From Bursaphelenchus xylophilus (lineage: Eukaryota; Nematoda; Chromadorea; Rhabditida; Aphelenchoididae), in the NCBI GenBank assembly GCA_904066235.2, contig CAJFCV020000002.1, forward strand, positions 10,478,001 through 10,542,000: DNA of 64,000 nucleotides, written 5' to 3'. The translations under genes were made by a program, and so were the position numbers. Positions 10,562 through 21,795 of the stretch are shown here, piece after piece. The first letter of the stretch is position 1, and each line of letters starts with the position of its first letter. The notes beneath the pieces are model-generated. The model searched no databases and was not told the origin of the DNA. It worked only from the letters and a program-made list of their open reading frames with translations.

Positions 10562-12850
10562 GTATGTTTTTATTTTTTTTGTTTGTAATTTACAGTGTGA
10601 GGCAAAAAATGTAACCTAAAAAATGTTGGGAAATCGGTCCCGTTCTTGGTACAGCAGGTTCCGTTCGTAAGTTTGGTAGCTGATGCCTAACAGACAGGCA
10701 ACTGAGGGTATTATGAAACCTCTGTACAACGAACCCTGCAACGGAGCCGTGTATAACGAACAATTTCAGAGGTTTCAGATTCCATAAAGGTTGTTTTGGG
10801 ATCAATACAGCAGATAAGGCTCGTAATTGTAATTGACGGGTCTTTCTTTTTGAGTTCTATTAGTGATCCATAGACATCAATAACCGTTCGCAAAAACTTA
10901 AAATTTTTCTGTTGCATACAAATTGGCAAGCAAAAGTTTTTCTGCATTGCGAAATGGAAAAAAGACGGTTCCGGATTTATTTTCTGCTCCAAAATCAAAA
11001 ATTTTCTGCCTTTGTTTTTAGCAATGCTCTTCGCGCAGAGATTCAAACCGCCTCTACAAAGTTGGAATCCGGTTTTCTGAATGTTTTTTGAATTTTTTTA
11101 TTTTTTTATTATTGTTTTGTGTTTCAATATAATAATACTTATTTATCATGCATGAATACTTCCATTTATATTACACATATAATACCTTGCATTTCTTTGG
11201 TTAGTCAATATATTACAATATAATAAAGAATATCAATTTTTTCCATATATATCAAAACTTTTGCAAATAGTAACCCTATTATGCCTGTTCAGAGTCGCCG
11301 AAATTCGGCCAGCAAAACGGTTATTACCCTCACGGGGTTAGAACGTACGGGGTAATAACGTACGGGGTGGGCCCACACAAACTAAGCCAAAGGGTCATCG
11401 TTTTTGATCCTTCGACTCCCTCCATCATCCTTTATTGACATGATCGTAATTAGGTGAGGATCAATCTTTACGAATTCTTTTTCATGGATATTCTATCATT
11501 GAGGTTTTGCCACTCACTGCAATGAACAAAAGTGGGTTACAGCAAACGATTACGTAATGAAAGAGCCAGGTGTCCGGGATATTGAATTTATTAATTTTAA
11601 ATCCTGTTCAAGATGTTGAGATTGAGCTCGCTGACCGATCAACGTCTTCCTGTACCGATCAATGTTCTTCCTGCACCGAGCAAATTAACTGTTCGAACAG
11701 CTCCAAAAACAAAGTCCAAAATCGAGGTCCCTTCGTTTGAAGTTCAAAGAAACAGCTAGATTAATTGATATTGGCATAAAAATCAAACCACTAGGCCACA
11801 AAAACACTGAGAATTTTGCAGCAATAAACTTCTTTGGCTACACAACCATTTTTGTTTCAGAAACCATAAAAAAAGTTTCTATTTTTTGGTACACCCTTTA
11901 TAATATCCGATTGTGAGGCTTGGTACGACCGCAATTGTGCTCCAAAAAACGTGAAACTTGCGGTATGATCATTTAATTCGGTGCTCTTTCAAATGATATA
12001 GGTCCTGTCAATTCACTCCGTAATCTCCAATTAGCTTTTTTCATCAATGGTGCCAGGCGTAATTTTTTGGTAAACAGGTAGAGCAAAAATACTTATAATA
12101 GTGTGAATGGTCAAACCAAAATCACGTAATTATAACAGCCAGCACTATATTAGAATCCATTTTATACTATATATGTATGATTACTGTTTTTTCGGTGCTA
12201 GGGTATACATCCGCAGTGTAGTGGACATACACTAAATGCCCCAAGTTCACGGCCTTCCCAATGTCAGGGCAACAGCTATTAATGTCACCATCCTCGTAAG
12301 AGATCGGCGATAACAGAGACTGGGAACTCGTTACCAACCTCGCTTAAGGTGTGCGGGTTATCGTTCGTAATTTTAAGCTTACCGTATTTTGCTTTTGCAA
12401 AGTCGGCGTGAGATAAACTGGTACGACGTCTGAAACGCAATAAAAAAAGAGGAGTAGGGTAGCACTGGGCGTAAACATGATCACAATGATCTAAAAATTC
12501 TGCGTAAATAAATTATTAGCCCCAAGAATTACCAACAAAGTGGACGTAATTGTATGTTTATCGTGAACACCTTCCCATTACAGTAAAAAGCACAAACTTT
12601 TGAGGGACACGTTCGTAAGTTTGGTGGAAACATCCGCCACTTCCAAACCGATCATAGTAACACGATCAGACTACGTAATGAAATATCCTACAATAACGGG
12701 TACGGTAAGTGGCAAAAAAAACACCATTAGCACGAGTACTTGGCGTAATTTATAGTCCACATATTTACTTTTGATTCCGCCGTTTTGAACTGTAATGGCC
12801 TTAACTTTTTAATGGATCTGTCTTTTACATGAAACTTCTAACTTACTCGT
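10562..12850. repeat. Dispersed-repeat field
   Basis: Contains a CTCTGTACAACGAACCCT fragment (near 10718), a 450-bp family copy (10.80-11.29 kb) and pieces of the 498-bp unit (11.39-11.60 and 12.40-12.78 kb). No supported gene. ATTACGTAAT occurs at 11549-11558. Confidence 0.55.
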
Positions 12851-12859
12851 AATTTAACC

Positions 12860-13048
12860 GCCGACATAGAACCGGCAGAACAGGATGATCCGATCCCGGA
12901 AAGAGAAGAGGCTCCAATCCCATAAAGAGCGGAAGCACAACAACCAGATGTCGCTCAAGCCCACGACACCATCCCACAGCACCCCCAGGAGCAGCCAGTC
13001 ATCAATGGCCCTCCTCGCAGAAGAAACAACGGCCGGAATCGGCAATGA
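12860..13048 (+). pseudogene. Fragment of a Pro/Glu/Gln-rich coding exon with one in-frame stop
   Basis: The frame reads ADIEPAEQDDPIPEREEAPI, a TAA at 12923-12925, then AQQPDVAQAHDTIPQHPQEQ and a basic end RRRNNGRNRQ with TGA at 13046-13048. Base composition is far more GC-rich than the flanks, and it sits inside dispersed repeats. It is probably the C-terminal end of a protein carried by, or captured into, a repeat. The family is not recognised. Confidence 0.4.
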
Positions 13049-15560
13049 TAAATAGTGGAGCAAGGATTCCAAACACACTACGTGAATTTGATTTCCGTAA
13101 AAAACACAAACTTCTGAGGGACACGTGCGTAAGTTTGGTAGCTGATGGCTGGAAGGCAGGCAACTGTGGGTATTATGAAACCTCTGTACAACGAACCCTA
13201 CAACGGAGCCGTTTGTCACGAACAATTTCAGAGGTTCTCTGAGTCAAGTTTTAGGTCTGGAGGCCAAAATGAATATCCGTGCAAAGAAGAGAGTTCGACT
13301 AAATGTTTTTTCTGAAGTTTTTTTGGTTGTGTGACTGTTTACTTTTGTAGACATAGTTCATAATGATTTTTTACTACATATACTTTATAAATATATTGCA
13401 TAAATATTTTTTTACTTGTTGATATATTACTATATATAATAATGAATATAATTTTTTTATTGTCTTTTGAAAGACAAGACTATTTTTATAAATTTCTATT
13501 GTGAAGCCTTTTAAGCTTCAATGCAATAATTTTGGTACTACATGACGATACAAATCCGGTTGCGATTTAAGATGAGGTACTTTCGTAAAAAAAGCTTTTG
13601 CGCTGCTGAAATGGCATCGTACCTTTTAATATTTACTGCAATTCAAGCATTTATGATTGTTAAAACCTTGGATAACAACCCACGAAAATATAAAAAAAAA
13701 TTTATTTAAACGGCTACATACGAAATTCTATCAAGGGATCGTTTATGCTCTTTACAAACTCCAAAAGTGGGTAACAGCAAAAGGTTACGTAATGAAGGAA
13801 GGAGACATAGACGGAATGTTATGTGAGCTGCATTAAATAAGAAAGGTCCTCACAACTACTGAGCTCTTACGATTCAGAGAAAGCCATAAACGTAATCATA
13901 GAGCAAGCGGTTAACGCAAACTTACATTATAATAAGGTAAATGGTAAGATCAACAGCACTAATAAATTAAAATAGGACGTCCATTTTGCGCACTATGTGT
14001 GCCAAAAAATCCTATTTAACTGGCTACATACGTAATTCTATCAAGGAAAGTTTATGCTTATTTACAATCTACAAAAGTGGGTTACAGCAAAAGATTACGT
14101 AATGAACGGTAGATATTGAAGCATGTATATACATGCCTTTGAAAGCCTCTGTACAACGAGCCCTACAATAACGTAGAGTTTTAGATATACTTCGGGTCAA
14201 TTTTAAGAAGTCGCCGGCTAAAGTGCCCTATTTTATGCGGATTCATCGGAAATATTTGTTTTTTTCGGCGCCAAAGATTTACTGTATGTAGTTTGCTGTG
14301 GGAGTTATTTTTAACTGGCCAAGTGTAGGCCCCTGAGGGTTACCATGAGGGACGTATCTATACACTTTTTTCGAATGCTTTGTAAGCATGCATTCGATTG
14401 CTTTGTTTATTGAATACCGGAAAATGATTATAACATCTTTTTTCTAGGACTCGAGCTGGACGCCATAGGGGCCTGCGTTTATAAATTGTTTTCTGGGCCA
14501 TTTTATTATAAAAGGTTTATTTATACATATAATATAATAAAGTTGCCTTTGTATGATCTGTTTTTTTAGCTTTCCCGGTTGATTTGAGGCCCACTACCTA
14601 ATATGCATTCCCTCTACGTGCCATTTTCGTTGTTTGGACAGTAAGAAGTTCAAGGCGTTCTGAAGACACTACTACGTAATTAATACTTCATTTTTTAGCC
14701 CTGTGGCTTCTATAATTTATATATTTTTTCCATAATAAACTAAATATTCCGCAACAGATGTTCCTGTCGTACAGCCCGTAGTCTGGAGATGGACACGCAG
14801 CGAGAAAGGAAGAGAGTTTTGTTCCACTTTTTAAAGCCAATGCTCTTTAAAAAGACCAAAAAAAATATTCAATTCCCTTCCCGAACATAGACTTTACAGC
14901 CCAGTCTATGAAATGCCTCTACGGACTTTATATTTTTATTCGAGTTTTTTGGTTGATGAATTGGTTTGTGAAATCTTTTTTTATTAGTTTTTAATGTGTT
15001 TTGATGGTTTTTAACAGGTAAAAATCAATAAAAAGATATTCTAATTAAAGTGATGTCATTAAAAAAATTTTTTTAGCGCACCGTGCAAAAAGTTTAAAAA
15101 TGCAAAACTGTAAGCAAATAAATTTTGACTCGAAAAAGGTTATAGGCAGGTTACAGGTAAATTTTATTTCACTTTTTAAACCTTTTTTTGGCTACTCCAT
15201 TCAACTGGATAGCAAATAATAGTGGACGTATTATATTGCACCGTGCAGTTATTTCCGGCCATCGAAAAAAAGGATTTGCGTTTGAAAAAAAAACAAAATG
15301 ATGACTGTTTGCATTTCGGATGTAACTTTTATTTATTTTTTTATATTGTGCTTTGGGTTCGATCTGTTTGCACTGTGCGGCAGATTTTTTGTTTCCTTCA
15401 CAATCTTTTGCATAATGCAAAAAAATCTTTGCATAAGTCTTTACCCATAATTGTTGTTTTTTATTGAGAAGTTCTTATCATGCATTTTAGACAGTATTTC
15501 ATGTCGATGCATAGCTAAATCTTTATAGTTTTTTTAGATAAGTTTTTTAGATTACGACCC
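13049..15560. repeat. Further dispersed repeats, then unassigned AT-rich DNA
   Basis: From 13.08 to 14.17 kb there are more CTCTGTACAACGAACCCTAC fragments and two GGTTACAGCAAAAG(G/A)TTACG blocks. From 14.2 to 15.56 kb I see only AT-rich sequence with occasional GCACNGTGC palindromes (15080, 15240, 15370) and no convincing exon. Confidence 0.5.
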
Positions 15561-15779
15561 ACGGCAACCCAGGGAGTCTCCCGCCTCGTTTCGGCACTTC
15601 GCCTACCTAGTATCGGTTGAATTCAAACGAAATGTCAAAAATGAATTTTTCGTGTGGTTTTCCGACCGAAAAACATTTTTCTCGGAATTATTTTATTTCT
15701 TTTGTGAATTTTGACACTTCGTTTGGACGAAATTCAAAAGTGGGCGGGAGACATTTTTGTTCTATTTTGGGTTGCCGTG
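15561..15779. mobile_element. MITE-9 copy, TIR ACGGCAACCC
   Basis: Inverted ends ACGGCAACCC...CTCCCGCC and GGCGGGAGAC...GGGTTGCCGT, with inner inverted AACGAAATGTC / GACACTTCGTT. A half copy at about 21258-21345 stops where a MITE-2 begins. Confidence 0.65.
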
Positions 15780-16089
15780 CGACCGTTCGAACTTATTTTT
15801 TTATATTTTGCCTTCATCGCCGAAATAAATCCTAATTATAAAATGCCGCAAAATTCTAACGCTTGCTTTGTATGCAATCTTTACATATTTATTATCTTTT
15901 TTTTAGAGAGGAGGGAAAATTTACAGCGATATGAAAGTTGAATTCTTTAGAAAAAATTGGCATGTCATCTAGATAGACCATGCGTGAAAAAAGTTGATGA
16001 AATTCCTATAGATAATAGTTACTTCACAGCGATATGAGCCAGAAATTTCTTTACCTCTTCCTTCCCCAAAGAAAAAAAATTGAATATCA
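15780..16089. other. Unassigned AT-rich stretch
   Basis: No gene, repeat family or RNA recognised here. Short open frames are AT-driven. Confidence 0.4.
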
Positions 16090-16480
16090 TTCTGTCGGGA
16101 AAATAATGAGCAATGTGTCGCTGCGCCAATCGCATCGCGGAAGTGAAAAACAATTCGATTTTACCGCGACACAATTCATTCTCTCCACGGTGATGCGATT
16201 TTTGCTGCGACATCGTGCTCATTATTTTCCCGACAGACTTATATGTCGGGACTGTCTCTGCAAAGCAGCAGCTATAACTCTGACATTTCGAAGGTTATAT
16301 GGCTATATTATGCAAAAAAATAAATCTTCTCCCTCAATTCTTGCGGTACATTTAGTTTTGTGTTGACCTTCCTCCAAACAAAAATTACTCCTCCAAAGAC
16401 CACGTAAAAACTGTTACCGCGAACGTTTGAACTGTTCAACTAATCTTCTCTGCCTTCGAATCAAATTTTCTCCTTTCAAC
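16090..16480. repeat. Left arm of a long inverted repeat, starting with a MITE-1 copy
   Basis: MITE-1 (about 16090-16240) is followed by GACTGTCTCTGCAAAGCAGC, CATTTCGAAGGTTATATGGC and GTTACCGCGAACGTTTGAAC. The same order recurs inverted at 19455-20235, interrupted there by a MITE-4. Confidence 0.75.
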
Positions 16481-16933
16481 TTTCTGATTCCTAAACCCAC
16501 TACAAACTTATCATCATTTAACTGTATCCATCATTTTTTGCGGCTATTTTTTTCGAACTACAGTCAACACGAGGCTCAATTAGCCTGCTAAGAACCGCAA
16601 AGCACCTTAATGAACCCGCTAAAATGGATGAATTCACCTTGAATTTGGGGAGTTTCCCTAATTTAATCCAATTTCTGACCATCCCCTTGTTTCAAACAGG
16701 TTCTGCTCCGGAGATATTTCTGTTCTCTTTTGTTTATCAGAACTGTCATGCGTTGTGGATGAATGATTACAACTTGCCAGGTGTGTAAAGCGTTTTTAGA
16801 GAGCGGGTCGAGACCATCATGGAGGCGGTGATTTGTGGAAAAGATGATGTGAATTGAAAATTTTGTGCTCAAAAAAGGCGAAATGCGGGTAGCCATATTT
16901 TCTTCGAATGTTTTGTGCATGATTGGCTATTGG

Positions 16934-17083
16934 TGTGTCGGGAAAATAATGAGGACTTTGTCGCATCAAAAATCGCAACGCCGCCGAGAAAATGAATTTT
17001 GTCGTGGGAAAACAAGATTGCTTTTCAATTCAGCGAGGCGATTGGCGCAGCGACATTGTGCTCATTATTTTCCCAACAGACTG
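16934..17083. mobile_element. MITE-1 copy
   Basis: TGTCGGGAAAATAATGAG at the left and CTCATTATTTTCCCAACAGA at the right are inverted ends. The interior shares the CGCATC..GAAAATGAATT(T/G)TG core of the family. Confidence 0.75.
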
Positions 17084-17182
17084 AAAACAAAAGTTCATTT
17101 TGTACTGTGCGATTTCATGCTTTTTGCATCGTACAATTGGCTTTTTTGAGCTGACGCTCGCACCCTAATTGCGAGACTTTTT

Positions 17183-17720
17183 TTGAAACCGGAGTCTTTT
17201 CGCTTGGAGAAGGAGGTACTTTGCTACATTTTTGATACTTCCCGAATGAAAATGGCGGGGTTTTTGCCACTGGATCGGGTTTGCCACTGTACATATAAAG
17301 GTGGTCATATAAGAATTAAAAATTTTGTTTTCCCAAATCGCGATTTTCGGTGCACAAAGAAGTGGACGCCCAAATCGAAAAACTGGCGTCGACTTATTTT
17401 TTTCTCGGCACCGAATTCTGAAATCCGGTAAATTTTTCTAAGTTTTTCGAAATCAGTGCACAAAGTCTGCGCTGAAAACTTAGGTGCTTAACTCAGCACC
17501 GCATTTCGGAATTCGGTGCTGAAAAAATTAAGTCGACGCCAACTTTTCGATTTGGGCGTCGACTTTTTTGTGCACCGAAAATCGCGATTTGGGAAAAAAA
17601 ATTCCGAGATCTTATATGACCACCTTTATATGCAGAGTACATGCACAGTGGCGGACCTGATCCCGTGGGGAAGAAACGTACCCTTTTGTATCCAGGAAGT
17701 ATTAAAAAGTGTTGCAAGAC
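17183..17720. repeat. MITE-3 halves split by a 337-bp inverted-repeat element
   Basis: Two MITE-3-type halves (about 17183-17295 and 17633-17720) flank 17296-17632. The inner unit is an inverted repeat: TAAAGGTGGTCATATAAG...GGTGCACAAAGAAGT on the left, and the reverse complement, ending TATATGACCACCTTTA, on the right. Its loop is about 75 bases, around 17431-17504. Confidence 0.7.
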
Positions 17721-17825
17721 ACCTCCACTCCAAGTGAAAAAAAACTCTGATTTTAACAGCCCGCGAGAGAGGGAGGCATTATATTGCACGTGATTTATTT
17801 CACTTTGAATATCGATCAGTCCTTA

Positions 17826-18049
17826 TACAGTGACGGACCTGAACAAGTGGAAAAAAAACGTACCATTTCTGGGAAGTATCAGAAAATGTAGCATAATACC
17901 TCCCTCTCCGACTAAAAGAAAAAGAGCTGGCGCGCTTTTGAAAATGGAGTCTTTTCACTTGGGAGATGGAGGCATTTTGCTACATTTTTTGATACTTCCC
18001 GGATACAAGATGTTATTTCTTTGCCACTGGATCAGGTCCGTCGCTGTAC
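17826..18049. mobile_element. MITE-3 copy
   Basis: Inverted ends TACAGTGACGGACCTGA and TCAGGTCCGTCGCTGTA, with inner matching GGGAAGTATCAGAAAATG / CATTTTTTGATACTTCCCGG. TA at both edges suggests a Tc1/mariner-type target. Confidence 0.75.
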
Positions 18050-18929
18050 ATAAAGATATCACGTACCAATATCTCGGAGTTTTCGCTCACGCTTTGCAGA
18101 GACAGCCGAAATATTTGTCAATCTTTTTGAGGAAATACAGGTGCACAAAAGCTGAAAAAACTTCTTTTTTTTAAGTTTCTGGCGTTCTGACGATATAAGT
18201 CCTTATTTAGGATCTTCGCCAACTTTGCCAAGTTCAAGATTTTCAAATTGAATTTTTGAGATTTTTCAAAAATTCTAATTTTAAAATGCGCTCTGAAGAG
18301 TAAAAAAATCACAAAAATAGTTTTCAACACGTTAACTGACTATTTTCAATCAACAAAAACAATTTGTTAGCCCATAAAAGTGACGAAATAACTTTAGCTG
18401 ACCCAATTTCTCAATAACTTGCAAAAAAATAACCGTTTTTTTTCCTTTTTATTACGATTTTTCCCAATTTTTTGCTCAATTTATAAAAAAAGAGCATAGT
18501 ACCAAGCCAGACTTTCCTCTCCTTTTCAATTCACCTTTTCGAAAATCCGGCGGCGATTAATCAACTTAATCATCAACCTCTCTGCCGCCCTCCCCCTTCC
18601 CCGCCCTCTCTCCATCGCCGTTCGCTGCGTCGATTTTTTATTTTTTTGGTGCGAAAAAAGTTGGGGGTGAAACTTGTTGGCCCCGAAGGAGCAGGTATTC
18701 GATGAAGCGGGCAGCCGAGGGGATTGCGGCGACGCGAAAAAACCGCTGCCTTTGATGACCAGAGGGGAAAGTTGTTGAGGTGCGAAAAATAAAGTCATCA
18801 ACGACTTTTTGATTGTTTTTGAGGGTGGGTTTGGGGGTTTGAGGGAGAGAGGGCTGGAGTTTGTGGCTTTGGGGTTTGTTTTCAAGCGGAGTATTGGTGA
18901 TTTTTACGTTGAAAAATTGGTATATCGGG
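18050..18929. other. Unassigned stretch with a CT/GC-rich island
   Basis: 18.05-18.50 kb is AT-rich. 18.53-18.90 kb is clearly less AT-rich and CT-biased (GCCGCCCTCCCCCTTCCCCG), with open frames on the minus strand that show no family match by eye. It could be a regulatory island or an old gene piece. No gene is claimed. Confidence 0.35.
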
Positions 18930-19080
18930 CTGTCGGGAAAATAATGAGCATTCTGTCGCATTAAAAATCGCATTGCTAACGAGGAAATTAATTGTATCGC
19001 GATAAACTAAAATTGCCTTTCACTTTTCACAAGGCGGTCAACTCAGCAACATTGTGCTCATTATTTTTCCGACAGACTGA
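18930..19080. mobile_element. MITE-1 copy
   Basis: Ends CTGTCGGGAAAATAATGAGC and GCTCATTATTTTTCCGACAG with the typical CGCATT..AATCGCA interior. A 5' fragment of another copy lies at about 19231-19265. Confidence 0.75.
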
Positions 19081-19454
19081 AATCTACCGCAGCACAGCAC
19101 ATTTTTAAGGTGCCGAGTGTCAGTCTTAGGTCTAGAAATAATCTCGGTTCCATCAAACTTTTTTATGACGAGTAATTTTTTAAATAGCCTCTTGAAAATT
19201 TTCTGAAAAACATTTTTATTGCAATATCATCTGTCGGGAAAATAATGAGAATAACGTCGCATTTAAAATCAGAAAATCGAAATCTGGACGTCCTCGCTTT
19301 CGGTTTTTTCATCTTTTTTTTGAAAATCCTTTGGGAATAACGTGATTTCACCGCTCTTGTAAGACGTCGTATTTTATCCTGTTCAAAAGACACGTCCTTG
19401 CATGTAGACTGCTAATCTTGATCAAAAATTCACCAAATCTCCGCTACGTATGTA

Positions 19455-20235
19455 GAGAAAAATTGATTCGAAGGCAGAGAAGATTAGTTGAACAGTTCAA
19501 ACGTTCGCGGTAACGGTTTTTTCGTGGTCTTTGGGGGAGTAATGTTTGTTTGGAAAAAGGTCAACACGAAACTAAATGTAATGCAAGAATTGAGGGAGAA
19601 GATTTGCATGCGTAATATAGCCATATAACCTTCGAAATGTCTGAGTTATAGCCAGAGATTGCCACGGTCAAAATTTCGGCTCTTAGCTCCCAGAGCCGGA
19701 GCCGAGGCCAAATTTGCAGCTCCGGCTCCGGCTCTTGGCTCCGTGCAAAATTTAAAAAGGCCTCCGGCTCCGAATCCCGGCTCTTATGCAAAATGTTTCT
19801 TTAAAAATATTTTTCCAAAAATAAAAGTTATTAGTGCCAGAGATCATACAGCCAACGTTTTTGCAGTCAAGTCACATCCTCCGCAGTGTTTTTTCAAGCA
19901 ATTTGGTTTAACAAGATCACGAAATTTTTACTTTTCTGACCGCTGGGAAGCCTGGCTCCGACTTTGGGCTCGGGAGCCGGAGCCGACCCCAAAATTTCCG
20001 GCTCCGGCTCTGGCTCCCGCCGGCTCCGGAGCCGTGGCAATCTCTGCTTATAGCTGTTGCTTTGCAGAGACAGTCCATATATCAGTCTGTCGAGAAAATA
20101 ATGAGCACTCTGTCGCATCGAAAATCGCATCACCACCGAGAAAATGAATTGTCGCGACAAAATCAAATTGCTTTTCACCTCAGCGAGCGATCGGCGCAGC
20201 GGCATTTCACTCATTATTTTCCCGACAAACTGATA
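19455..20235. repeat. Right arm of long inverted repeat, containing MITE-4 insertion and MITE-1
   Basis: Reverse complement of 16090-16480, with 19653-20046 inserted. The arm ends with a MITE-1 copy (about 20082-20235) facing the one at 16090. Confidence 0.75.
19653..20046. mobile_element. MITE-4 (hAT-like) copy, GAGCCG-rich
   Basis: Ends CAGAGATTGCCACGG and CCGTGGCAATCTCTG are perfect inverted repeats. Flanks GTTATAGC (19645-19652) and CTTATAGC (20047-20054) match in 7 of 8 bases, an 8-bp target duplication typical of hAT elements. The empty site is visible in the other arm of the inverted repeat near 16270. Subterminal arrays of GGAGCCGGAGCC give a sharp GC peak. Confidence 0.8.
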
Positions 20236-21257
20236 TAACACCTACCCTAGAGGCTATGCATCAATTTTTTGGCCCGAGATAAATCATAAAAATAATATAG
20301 CGTACATTTTTTACTCCCTTTTCAGTTTATTTTTACACCTTTCCCCAAGATCCAGAAGATATTATACTTGACCTTGCGGTCCTATGATCTTGTTATTTTT
20401 TCAATTTCATAAATCAACCCCAACACGCGGCGGTGTAATAATTATGCTGTTCGCCGTCCCTGCGACGTTTGGTCAGCTGGTTACTCTTCGCTTTTTTTGT
20501 TTTGTTCGGTAAATTTAGAAAAAGAATTTTTGGGAACGGAGTTTGTGCTGCGATTAGAATCTCTTGGCTGGATTGTCACCTTTGATGGATTCAGAAGTTT
20601 GTTTGCCTGCACAAAATGAAGTGAGGATTGAAGGTGACGATAGGGAGTGAGGCGAAAGTTTGGTGTTTTGGCAGGGCGGAAGAATTTTTTTATTTTGTCG
20701 GGGAAATGATGGGGATTTTTTGCGCCTTACTTAGAGTTGCCGAATCGTTGCTTTGCAGCTCCCTGTGGTTTGGGATTCCGATTAGAATCACAATTTTCCT
20801 CTTGTAATTTACGTAGTATGATATAAATTCTGCATTGACAAGTACCTAGTACTGATAAGTACATGACTATTTTCAATTCATCAACCGCTTTCAAAGTTAA
20901 GGGAGTATGTTTTAAAAAATAGAAAAAATGCCTTTCTAACCTCATGGTATTTAAGCCATTTATACAGAAAACTTAATTCGCATCATCTTACTGCCAAATC
21001 CATCGTTTGAATTTCCTGTTGTAGGCAAATGCTGGATGCCTTTAAACATGGCCGCAGAATTTTCGTTTTCTTCTAGCTACCCGTAAAATGGTTGGCCGAA
21101 AGTTTGGGCCCGCCTCTATTCTTGGCTAAAATCTGAGAGTACCATTTGTAGTACCATTTACAGGCACCTTGCTCCACCTTTTCAACGCAGTTTGGTGACT
21201 AGACGGGTCAAAAAATCTTCCATGTTTTTTGCACCGCGCAGTCGGCATTGCCACAAG
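20236..21257. other. Unassigned intergenic DNA
   Basis: Mixed AT-rich and moderate-GC sequence. No supported exon, RNA or repeat family was recognised. Confidence 0.4.
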
Positions 21258-21346
21258 GCACGGCAACCCAAAATAGAAAAAAAATGTTTCCCGCCTACTT
21301 TTGAGTTTTGTCCAAACGAAGTGTCGCAATTGTTGACAAAAACTAA

Positions 21347-21795
21347 CAGGGGAAGTACTCCAAGTGCGACGCTGAGATTTTGATGAAACTTGGCACAAAT
21401 TTAGAATATTTTTTTCTAAGATAAAGGCGAGAATCCTTGCTCGCGCTTTGGAGAAACAACCGAGATTTTTAGATCGAAAGACGGCGAAAATTTCGGACTT
21501 TTTGCCGAATTTCGGCACGAAAAGTTTCATGCCTATTTCAACCGTAAAGGATAATGTTTCTACAAAAAATCAAATTTTTCCGCTCGAAACTGCCAAAGTT
21601 ATGGCCAAAAAGCGCTTTTCTCTCTGACCGCTCTCCACGTTTAGCGTGCTCTCTCAAAATCGTTCGATATCTCGGCGACGCCCGCAAAGCGCGAGCTAAA
21701 ACTTTCAGGAATTGATATTTAATCCATACCCGACGTGTGTGCAAAATCTAAAGAAAATTAAGTTTCTGAGCGTCGCACTTGGAGTACTTCCCCTG
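21347..21795. mobile_element. MITE-2 copy (Harbinger-like TAA target)
   Basis: Ends CAGGGGAAGTACTCCAAGTG and its reverse complement CACTTGGAGTACTTCCCCTG are flanked by TAA on both sides. The interior has CTCGCGCTTTG, AAACATTATCCTTTACGGT and GTTATGGCCAAAAAGCGC, shared by all copies. It cuts a MITE-9 half copy at 21345. Confidence 0.8.

Noticed and set aside
12854..13225. 123-codon minus-strand frame
   Set aside because: It is the antisense of the GC-richer coding fragment at 12860-13048, and the rest is dispersed repeat.
16034..16366. 110-codon frame across the MITE-1 at 16090, and similar frames at 24344 and 16865
   Set aside because: They consist mainly of the MITE-1 TIRs and core read in one frame and recur wherever the element does.
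18526..18973. Two long minus-strand frames in a CT-rich island
   Set aside because: Low-complexity Ser/Pro/Lys and Arg/Gly content, two frames open at once, no splice sites or recognisable domain.
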